A stretch of DNA of 64,000 bases, taken from assembly GCA_023375785.1 (NCBI GenBank), contig SZWC01008586.1, positions 4,269 to 68,268 of the forward strand, given 5' to 3'. The notes beneath the pieces were generated by a model that did no database searches, was not told the DNA's origin, and saw only the letters and a program-made list of their open reading frames with translations. Below are positions 56,655 to 64,000 of the stretch, in pieces. A program made the position numbers and the translations under genes. Origin of the DNA: Penium margaritaceum. Lineage: Eukaryota; Streptophyta; Zygnematophyceae; Desmidiales; Peniaceae. How positions within the stretch are numbered: position 1 is the first letter of the stretch; every line of letters starts with the position of its first letter.

Positions 56655-58145
56655 CTACCATAGGTGGGCAAGACTCCGACGGCCCCCCAAGATGTCTCTA
56701 TCAGCTGCTGCACGATCACTGACCAATGAGGGACAAACCAACACGGCTGATGCGGTCGATGCAGCTGAGGCTGCCGATGTGGCTGCTGCTAACGATGTAG
56801 CCGATGCTGCCGATGCAACTGATGCTACAGATGCTGCCGGTGCTGCTGATGCAGCAGATGCTGCCGATGAAGCAGATGGAACTGATGCTGGAGGTACTGG
56901 AGATGATTTCGATACAATAGATGTAGGTGATGTCCCAATAGGTGATGTTGTAGAGGATGTAGGTGCTCTCGCTGAGGGAGAAGATGGAGCTGATGCAGCA
57001 TCTAGAGCAGATGATGATCCCGAAGGTACCGGTACCGTCCATGCAAAGGATCCTGATGAAGACATCGACCCCAGTAATGAAGCTGGTGCACCGGATGGAG
57101 ACGATGTGGTCAGTACAGCTAATGTGGCTAGCAGGGCTGGTGTGGAAGATGAACGTACTGCAGCAACGCCTGATAGAGCTGGTGCTGTCGGTACTGAGGA
57201 TGTAGTAGATGACCTCGGTGCTGGCAATGCAGCGGATGCAGCAGATGGGGAAGCTGATACAGGAGGTGCAGCTGTCACAATTGATGCAACTGGTACTGTA
57301 AGAAAAGCAGGTACTGCAAGAGAGGCTAATGCTGATGAATCTGTGGATGCAGCAGATGACGCCGATGCTACGGCTGTTGGTGAAGAAGCAGATGGAGCAG
57401 GTGGTACTATTGGTGCAGCAATCACAGTCGATGCAACTGGTCCTGCAAGCGAAGCAGGTGCTCAAGGAGAGGCTGATGAATCTGTGGATGCAGCAGATGA
57501 TGCCGAGGCTGCGGCTGCTGGTGAAGAAGTAGATGGAGTAGGTGGTGCTGCTGGTGTAGAGAGGACTGATGTTGTTGATCCTGCTAAACATGTAGACGCT
57601 ACAGGGAACGCTACTGCTGGCGGTGCAACAGGTGGGGCAGCTGGTGGAGCAAGTGCAGCTTTACCAGCGTATGAAGCTGGTACTGTAGAGGGTGCGGAAA
57701 GCGTGGATGTAGACTGTGTGGATGTGTCTGATGTTGCTACTGCTCCTAAAGCTGTAGAAGCGATAGAGGACACTGCTGCTGGTGATGGAACAGGTGGGGC
57801 AGCTGGTGTAGCAAGTGCAGCTATACCAGCTGATGAAGCTAATACTGTAGATGATGTGGAAGTCGTGGATGTAGACTGTGTGGAGGTGACTGATGTTGCT
57901 ACTGCTGCTACTACTGTAGAAGCTGCAGAGGATACTGCTAGAGGTGATACAAGACTAGGTGCTCCTGCTCCATCCTCTGTGCTCACTGGCGTAGTCGATG
58001 TCGAAGAGGACGGAGGCACACACCCCCCCTCAACCGGTGTAACGACAGAAGCCAGTGGAGATGAAGACGTGCCTGAGACGAGACGAACATGACGCGCTGG
58101 ACAACGACGCTGTCGCCGAGCAGGAGGCGGACTGGGAGAGGGCAT
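56655..58145 (-). pseudogene. LTR-K Ser/Thr/Ala-rich region with tandem repeats
   Basis: Low-complexity coding-like sequence in the element sense, holding tandem duplications of about 160-170 bp (around 57285-57600 and 57615-57955). The basic start (PARRQRRCPARH) and SPLASVVTPVEGGCV match the LTR-J block. The opposite strand is open for 466 codons (56692-58092), most likely a by-product of codon composition. Confidence 0.45.
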
Positions 58146-58417
58146 AACACTAGTGGAGCGTAGGATGGAGAGAATGGCATCGGACTGGGAAGAAAGGTCC
58201 AGTGCAACTGGAGAAAGCTCCTTAGAAGAAGGGGAGGAAGCTGATGATGACGGGGAATAGGAAGAATAAACCTGATGGGAGAAGAGGTGGTCCCTGACCT
58301 ACTGTATCATGTGTTGCAGACTCCGGAGCTCGGTGTACAGGACCGCCAGAGCGCCAGTGTGGGGACAGACGAATGAGGTAGGTCCGTCTGCTGTGGAGTG
58401 TGAGGGGACTCACGAGG

Positions 58418-59020
58418 CTAGAGCCAGGGTGGATGCCACCCACTAGGGCGTATGTGACACTGGCGCGAACCGTGGCGTCCATCGCCACAGAAGTGGCAGG
58501 CAAACCCACGAAGAGCTGGATCCTGCCGGGGAAGAAGATGACCAATCCTATGAGAGTCATGGTGGTGAGGATGGAGAATGTCGTGTCCCAGCGGTGTAGA
58601 GACCGACAATGGGGGTAACTGGAGAGCAGCATCACTGAGCGGTGCTGCTGGCAGCCACACATCAACCCCTGAAGGAAGAGGGCGATGCGGATGAGCGTGG
58701 AGAGTGTCCTGTCGTGGTGGTGAACAGAAGGACCACGGAGAATGCTGGCCAGTGGGTAGAGGTGGGCCGGTAACCAAGCCGTCAGGCCGATGATACGCGG
58801 AGGCGTGCAGAGAGACGGCTCCGGTTGGAGTAGAAGCCGCCCTCAAAGGAAGCTGGCCAGGGTATCCAGGAGAGGATGGTCCCAGAGGTCGGGTAAGTGC
58901 GCTGGAAGGCTGGTGACATGACGGAGCGAAGGGAACGCTCTCGCCCGGCGGTGTAGAAAGTGACCACAGGAGTGGCGGACCAGCACCACCATGAGGTGGT
59001 GGTGCCGATGGTAGAAGCAC
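58418..59020 (-). CDS. LTR-K gag-like protein with zinc knuckle
   Basis: A 200-codon frame ending in CHFCGDGRHGSRQC, an exact C-x2-C-x4-H-x4-C zinc knuckle (about nt 58450-58495), typical of retrotransposon nucleocapsids that bind RNA. Upstream are about four copies of a 38-residue Pro/His-rich repeat (STPPGESVPFAPS, STPTGAVSLHASA, SPPRQDTLHAHPH, STPLGHDILHPHH). It lies after the leader, the normal place for gag. LTR-J holds the same knuckle in decayed form. Confidence 0.6.
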   Translation of the reverse strand: MLLPSAPPPHGGAGPPLLWSLSTPPGESVPFAPSCHQPSSALTRPLGPSSPGYPGQLPLRAASTPTGAVSLHASAYHRPDGLVTGPPLPTGQHSPWSFCSPPRQDTLHAHPHRPLPSGVDVWLPAAPLSDAALQLPPLSVSTPLGHDILHPHHHDSHRIGHLLPRQDPALRGFACHFCGDGRHGSRQCHIRPSGWHPPWL

Positions 59021-59259
59021 TGTGCCCGAAGGCAGCTGGTGATGAGAGGGAGCGTAAGGTACGCTGGCTCCCGGCGGTGTAGATGCAAGCAGCGGGAGAA
59101 CATGGCCCGGGAAAGCATGTGGAGGTGACCTCGGGTGCAGCCTCAGTGGGTCTGAAGGTCGCGGAGGAAGATGGTGAGATTGCAGAACACTGACAGTAGG
59201 AAAGGTAGAAAGCGCCTATGTGAGGTGGGGGCCAGGAGGTGGCCCCGGCCATGGCAACA

Positions 59260-60709
59260 TCGTGCCGAGAGGAACGGTGAGATGAGATGGGGGTGAGAGA
59301 AGGGTATCACTGGCCCCTAAGTAGTGGAATGACCAGGATGAAGAGGCCGGAATTGGTTGGACGAGAGGAAAAAAGTGGTAACTCACGTGGGACGTACTGT
59401 AGCTAACAAAGAGGAAAAAGGAAAAAGAAAAAATGGATGGGAAAATCCCTTCATCGAAAGAGAAAATACAATAGAAAGAAAACGCGAAAGGATAAACAAA
59501 TTGTTGTCTGATAGAAAATGTTAAAGAAATACTTCCTGGGCGATTGAGTACCTAGGTTGTCTCGATCGCCCCTATGTGGCCTTAAAGCCTTTTTTTTGTT
59601 AGGTAGTGGCCGGGTCAGGTCCGGCGCGAGGAAAAAATAAAAGTTGACCGGCAACCACCCACGGTCGCGTGGGTGTTTTCGCACCCACGCGAAAGTCGTG
59701 GGTGACTGTTGCCACTGCGAGGTGCCGACGGCGACGGACCGACGCTGATGACGTCAGCAGAACTGCGAGAGAGAGCGGGTCCGTGGGAGCGAGAGAGAGC
59801 CAGCAGGGGAGCGAGAGCCAGCGAGAGAGTGAGAGCCAGCGAGAGACAGAGGGAGCCAGTGAGAGACAGAGGGAGCCAGCGAGAGACAGCAAGATCCAGC
59901 GAGAGCCAGCGAGAGAGAGAGAGCAAGCCAGAGAGAGTCAGAGAGAGCTAGAGAGAGCCAGAGAGAGAGAGAGTTCGTGGGGAGCGAGAGCGAGCCAGCA
60001 GGCGAGAGAGAAGTACAAGCTGCTGCTATCGCGCACAAACTGCACGAATGCTGCTGCTGCTGCTACTACCAGCCGTCGCCGTCACTGCAAATGCTGCTGC
60101 TACTACTACGCACTGTACATTGCATGCTATTGCTGCTGCATTACGCTGTCAATGTGATGCAGTTGCGACTGCTGCTACAGCACGGCTACTAAGAGGCTGC
60201 GAAGTTCACGGCTGCCATGTCACGCTGACGAGCTCCAATCTGGCTGCGGCTGTTTGCTAAAGTGTGCTGCTGGCTGCTTGCTTGCTGCTTGCTGCTTGCT
60301 GCACCAAGCTCCTAAGTCTGCTGCGGCACTGCTGTTTGTGCCGGCTGCTTGCACGCTGCTTGCACACTGCTTGTGCCGGCTGCACGCACGCTGCTGGCAC
60401 ACTGGTTACCGTGTTCAATCACAACACACACGGTCCACCCGAGGAAAATGAGTAGGGTGGCTGCTGACGGTGGGTGCTGTTTGCTTCTGCCATCGAAACA
60501 GGAGCCGCGGAAGCACCCAGCAAACTTAAAATCAATTCCAACCTAAAAACTGATTGGAAGACGTCCTTGATGTGGTCGTAGGTACGTTTGCTGATGCCGT
60601 TGGCACGTTTGTCGTTTTCACGCTCTCATGCCTACGTGGCGCCACGTGGCGCACCTCAGCTGCGTTTTCCAGTCTATTCTGTTGCTCTGCTGCTCACACG
60701 ACCCCCCTA
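59260..60709 (-). repeat. LTR-K leader with simple repeats
   Basis: No gene. One TGACGTCA site at about 59748-59755, a purine-rich GAGAGCCAGC repeat at about 59764-59995, GCT-rich sequence at about 60045-60170 and a CTGCTTGC repeat at about 60265-60400. Confidence 0.6.
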
Positions 60710-60722
60710 TGCTCTGATACCA
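60710..60722 (-). promoter_or_regulatory. primer-binding site of LTR-K
   Basis: Minus strand TGGTATCAGAGCA, initiator-Met type, abutting the LTR. Confidence 0.87.
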
Positions 60723-61529
60723 TGCAAGAATGAGTCTAGGGCATGCAGGCCCATGCTGAATGAGACATGAGCTCTGGTGGTGAGCGAGAGAAAAGCAGTG
60801 CCAAGATTTGGCCAAGTCTGGAACAACTGAATTAAGAAGCAGGAGAGAGTACAATGAGCCCTACGATGTGCTGGGGGCTGATGGCTAGCCCACCAGGCCC
60901 CGTCATCCCCGCCGCACCAAAAGTCACGGACGGGGAATATACACGTCCCAGAACATGAAAACACACAGTGGAGGTCTCCCGAGGCACCGGAACAGCCAAC
61001 CGTGTGCCCGGGTCTCGACTGACAAGAAAATATCCAATATACCCCAAACACAACCAGACTCTACGGTGACACACTACCATCACGGGCTAGCCAAGCTTAG
61101 GAGGCAAGTTTAGGCCTACCGAGACGCCGGAACACGTAACCGGGCGTCCGGGTCTCAGCCACATGCAAGCTACACATGTCTGACAAAAGGTCTCAATCAA
61201 AGGACCCGATCAATGGTGCTGGGTCTCCCGCGGTACCGGTACAAACCACCGTGTACCCGGGTCTCGACCACAAAGAGAGTGCACAACCTGTCAGAGACAG
61301 TACGCTGTCAATCTCTTTGGGGTCTCCCGGAGCACTGGCACAAACCACCAAATGTTTGGGTCTCGACCACCAAGAAAATTCTATCAAACATGCATGAATG
61401 ATCTAGGCGGTCAGAATGCACCACATGTGTCTCAAAAGGAGTAATGTAGTCCCTGGAGAACCATCAGCACAAAGTAGGAGGCTCTCCCTAAACAAGGCTA
61501 CATGATAGCTCAAAGCCCATACACCAACA
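60723..61529 (-). repeat. right (5') LTR of LTR-K
   Basis: 807 bp, TGTTGG start at 61529 and CA end at 60723, with four hairpin modules. Confidence 0.88.
60973..61368 (-). repeat. four hairpin modules in the right LTR-K end
   Basis: Modules at 60973-61020 (outer stem GGCAC 60983-60987 with GTGCC 61004-61008), 61113-61160 (GACGC 61123-61127 with GCGTC 61144-61148), 61222-61269 (GGTAC 61232-61236 with GTACC 61253-61257) and 61321-61368 (AGCAC/ATGTT, weaker). In the first three the inner stem is CGG/CCG, the bulge one base and the loop nine. Confidence 0.82.
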
Positions 61530-62059
61530 GGAACATCATCGACGTTTCGATGCACCACAATGCACTGCAAGGTGAGAACCCCCCACGAGCCGTAACTCTC
61601 GAGAAAATATTTTCCAGCATTAGGTATGACTGCAGCCTTGGGAAGCACGTGGTAGCCGTGCATGATGGGAGGTACATAGCGACTCGGGAAACCGACAGAA
61701 TGTGAAACCTGACAGGCTGTCTAAGTCAGGTACGCACGCGCTGAAACACAGGGACACGTTTGAGGGGAACCAATGTGCAATTTCTTAAACTTCGAGGATC
61801 CTTCGATCAACGGACTGAGATGACGTAATCGGCTTTATGATGAGCTGCGCGTTTGTACAAGCCGAAGAATTGCATTTTCATGTGTAAGACCCCCATGATG
61901 AAGGCGTCGGAGACCTAACGAACCACGTCATATTCTTTCCATATTACGCGTACGACCGCCGACGACAGTCGTTTCCCTGTTGTTGCTGAAATGTATGTCA
62001 AATGAGTTGAAACATGAAACACATGTCAAGCGTGCCCATGACTGACAGTAACCGGGGGC
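61530..62059 (-). other. MULE 5' region with a possible first exon
   Basis: On the minus strand an ATG at 61663 opens a frame MHGYHVLPKAAVIPNAGKYF that runs to the LTR-K insertion at 61530. It may be a first exon or upstream frame of the transposase. The rest, up to the inverted end, shows no gene and should hold the transposase promoter. Confidence 0.35.
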
Positions 62060-62210
62060 ACATTTGTCATATTGTTCTCAAGTATGGGCACCACTGTCAT
62101 CTCCATTCCAACTATGGACACCGCATGCTTGTCGGTTTCGACTCTGGACGCCGTCATTGGTTCGCTTTTGACTACGGGAACCGCGGATCTATCGACCGAA
62201 ACAACGGACA
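62060..62210 (-). repeat. right inverted end of the MULE
   Basis: Inverted partner of 42687-42835, built of the same 30-bp units (TATGGACACCGC, TCTGGACGCCGT, CTACGGGAACCGC). Confidence 0.7.
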
Positions 62211-62419
62211 TATAACAACTCTGTCCAAATAGCAATGAGGGTTGCTGCAAAAAGGTCACACCAGTACAGGCCTTCGCATTATCATTCACCATAATCCCAT
62301 GCACATCGCGGGGGTAAGTACTAACCCAATTTGGGCTCCCAGTTACATTTGTGTGGATTCTGCCTGTACAATGTCTGTCTAAATCTATCAGAAGCTTTCT
62401 TGTCAATGGAGTCAAACCT

Positions 62420-62450
62420 GTGACCTTACCAACCATGTTGGTAAGGTCAC
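62420..62450. repeat. perfect hairpin, 14-bp arms
   Basis: Arms GTGACCTTACCAAC (62420-62433) and its exact complement (62437-62450) around a 3-nt loop. No T-run follows, and it lies outside the MULE end. Function unknown. Confidence 0.8.
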
Positions 62451-62614
62451 CCAACTGCACTCAAACGGTCATCCTCGCCGTGCATCTGCCCGTACGTGCT
62501 ATCCCCTAATAATGGCTGACATTTGCATGTCACAATCTGAGCCGAGCGTTTGCGTATTCAGCGTAATGGACGGTGTGGCCCCCACAGGCATCATAGGCAC
62601 ATGCTCGTCGCTCC

Positions 62615-62836
62615 TCACTCGATGATGATGTCCACAGGTTCAGAGCCGTCCACATCCTCCTCTGCACTTGCGTCGTCCCCCACAGCGGAGCGTGCCTCAG
62701 TGCCCTGTCCAGCGCGCGGAGGTGGAGCCACGCCAGCGGCTTCCGACGTGCGCTCAACCCAGCTGCGCAGCGGCTCCTCGTTCAGGTCCAGCCGTAGCAG
62801 CCCTGCCACCAGCCCTCCCATGAATGCCACCGGTTC
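62615..62836 (-). CDS. candidate last exon of an unknown host gene
   Basis: A good acceptor (TTTGTCGTGTGCAG on the minus strand) at 62837 is followed in phase 0 by 73 codons, EPVAFMGGLVAGLLRLDLNE and on, ending SEPVDIIIE and TGA at 62615-62617. The start is hydrophobic and helical, the end acidic (DASAEEDVDGSEP). I do not recognise a family, and no convincing upstream exon is seen in the remaining 1.1 kb, which is mostly satellite. It could also be a frame in unannotated repeat DNA. Confidence 0.3.
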   Translation of the reverse strand, partial: EPVAFMGGLVAGLLRLDLNEEPLRSWVERTSEAAGVAPPPRAGQGTEARSAVGDDASAEEDVDGSEPVDIIIE

Positions 62837-62959
62837 CTGCACACGACAAACGAATCGGCAAGGGATGGGATCACAGCTCGGCACGGCCAGCACACAAAAG
62901 CTCGCGGTCGCCAGGGACGAGCGGCCCACAGCCTGCAGATGCACACTGCTCACTTGAGT

Positions 62960-63182
62960 GCATTCGTGGAGTTCTCCTCGTCACATTGGCGATCCATCCC
63001 GCACGTCACGATCATCTTGGAAATAGATTTGTGTGATGACTGCACACCCTTGCAGATCCCTGAGAATTCCTTCACACTCTGGTAAACCATTACATACCCT
63101 AGAGAACCCTTGCAAACCCTTACCATACCCTTGACAAGCCCTCCAAACTTCAGCAAAACTCTTGCGAACCATTGAGAAACTT
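62960..63182. other. stretch with short degenerate repeats
   Basis: About 220 bp with degenerate cttgcaaaccctt-type repeats leading into the satellite. No gene seen. Confidence 0.4.
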
Positions 63183-63710
63183 AGTACCACTACCTACCAC
63201 TACCTACCATTACCTACCACTACCTACCATTACATACCACTACCTACCACTACCTACCACTGCCTACCACTACCTACCACTACCTACCACTACCTACCAC
63301 TACCTACCACTACCTACCATTACCTACCACTACCTACCACTACCTACCATTACCTACCACTACCTACCACTACCTACCACTACCTACCACTACCTACCAC
63401 TACCTACCATTACCTACCACTACCTACCACTACCTACCACTACCTACCACTACCTACCACTACCTACCACTACCTACCACTACCTACCACTACCTACCAC
63501 TACCTACCACTACCTACCACTACCTACCACTATCTACCACTGCCTACCACTGCCTACCACTGCCTACCACTACCTACCACTACCTACCACTACCTACCAC
63601 TACCTACCACTGCCTACCACTACCTACCACTACCTACCACTACCTACCACTACCTACCACTACCTACCACTACGTACCACTACCTACCACTACCTACCAC
63701 TACGTACCAC
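63183..63710. repeat. 10-bp satellite (TACCACTACC)n
   Basis: About 53 tandem copies of TACCACTACC with occasional CATTACC and CTGCCTACC variants. Because 10 is not a multiple of 3, all three forward frames stay open and give the same 10-residue repeat (TTTYHYLPLP). Confidence 0.95.
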
Positions 63711-64000
63711 TAGCAAGCCCCAGCAAGCCCAAACAAAGCCGGAGGAGCCCGAGCAGGACTAGGCAAGGCCAAGCAAGGAACAGCAAGGTGGAGAGAGAGC
63801 AAGAGACGGGCCAAGCATGCCCAGGCAATCGGGAGATGGACGCAGCAAGCCTGAGCAACCGCGTGAGGGCCCAAACAAGTCAACGAAAGCCTGAGCAACA
63901 AGACAAGCCTTGTCAACACCCTGCAACAACTGCTGCCAAAACCTGCCGCAAACTTTGAAACCCTCCTAAACCCTTGCAAGCCCTCACTCATCCTCATCAA
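63711..64000. repeat. degenerate CAAGCC-rich sequence
   Basis: About 290 bp with many CAAGCC and AGCAAG words, e.g. agcaagccccagcaagccc. It looks like a decayed short-period repeat. I see no supported gene. Confidence 0.5.

Larger units (their letters stand above)
54418..61529 (-). mobile_element. LTR-K: gag-bearing LTR retrotransposon without pol
   Basis: Right to left: 5' LTR (60723-61529), primer site (60710-60722), leader with GCT-rich and GAGAGCCAGC repeats (about 59260-60709), a gag-like frame with zinc knuckle (58418-59020), a long Ser/Thr/Ala-rich region (about 56655-58145), an acidic coiled-coil frame (55717-56520), polypurine tract (55229-55238) and 3' LTR (54418-55228). The target repeat is GGAAA (54413-54417) against GGAAC (61530-61534). 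No protease, integrase or RT is seen. It looks structurally whole with a few breaks. LTRs differ by about 4-5% by eye, so it is young. It resembles the TR-GAG type of non-autonomous plant element. Confidence 0.8.
42687..62210 (-). mobile_element. Mutator-like DNA transposon (MULE), split by two LTR elements
   Basis: The borders are two inverted copies of a roughly 150-bp sequence (42687-42835 and 62060-62210), about 75-80% identical by eye. Between them lies a MULE transposase gene read right to left, two small extra ORFs near the left end, a 64-bp minisatellite, and two LTR insertions (LTR-J at 47410-53836 and LTR-K at 54418-61529). Subtracting these gives about 6 kb, a usual size for an autonomous MULE. 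The outermost bases and the expected 9-11 bp target duplication were not found. It is inactive as it stands. Confidence 0.7.

Noticed and set aside
63183-63710. CRISPR-like array or long protein genes in the satellite
   Set aside because: It is a plain 10-bp tandem repeat with no unique spacers, and the open frames follow from the unit length.
63711-64000. Telomere-type repeat
   Set aside because: No TTTAGGG or variant unit is present; only degenerate CAAGCC words.
1-64000. tRNA or rRNA genes
   Set aside because: The tRNA-like matches are primer-binding sites next to LTRs; no full cloverleaf or rRNA block was recognised.

Overview
The window looks like repeat-dense nuclear DNA of a green plant or streptophyte alga. 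The reasons are that most of it is LTR retrotransposons of the Ty1/copia superfamily, the primer sites match the initiator-Met tRNA of green plants, one DNA transposon encodes a plant-style MULE transposase with a SWIM zinc finger, and the coding stretch that can be tested has introns with GT..AG ends. I cannot name the species. There is no rRNA, tRNA, CRISPR array or operon, and at most one candidate host exon (62615-62836).

Layout. Positions 1-42345 are a mosaic of copia elements on both strands. They are: copia-1 (1-1182, +, only its 3' end in the window); copia-2 (1183-6858, -, 304-bp LTR), which carries a foreign + strand RNase H fragment next to its primer site; a duplicated RT piece of copia-X (about 7060-8204, -) with a 95-bp LTR stub; copia-4 (8300-15411, -); copia-X in three pieces (15412-16524, 25390-26469, 32405-about 34320, all -); copia-5 (16525-25389, +), inserted in copia-X; copia-6 (26470-32404, -), also inserted in copia-X; then copia-7 (+) and copia-8 (-) of the copia-4 family, which face each other across a palindrome at 39369-39402. 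Two short non-autonomous insertions lie in copia-7: a TA-flanked MITE (36738-37226) and a 459-bp insertion with GATAC repeats (38707-39165).

Positions about 42687-62210 are best read as one Mutator-like DNA transposon (MULE) with decayed, roughly 150-bp inverted ends. Its transposase gene reads right to left, and two extra small ORFs lie near its left end. It was later split by two related LTR elements that show no recognisable pol: LTR-J (47410-53836) inside the transposase gene and LTR-K (54418-61529) upstream of it. Without them the MULE would be about 6 kb.

The most interesting signal is in the LTRs of J and K. They carry two to four copies each of a roughly 48-bp module (14 in all) that folds into a stem-bulge-stem-loop. 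The stem sequence differs between copies but pairing is kept by matching changes on both sides, which points to a selected RNA or DNA structure. Other leads are a half-tRNA type primer site in copia-6, shared leader features (CAG-rich tracts, TGACGTCA sites, paired hairpins) across unrelated element families, and a duplicated insertion junction around copia-4.

Positions 62211-64000 hold a 31-bp perfect hairpin, one candidate exon and a 10-bp satellite of roughly 53 copies. Two assembly gaps (28295-28387 and 51940-51947) have identical sequence on both sides and are probably unmerged contig ends.
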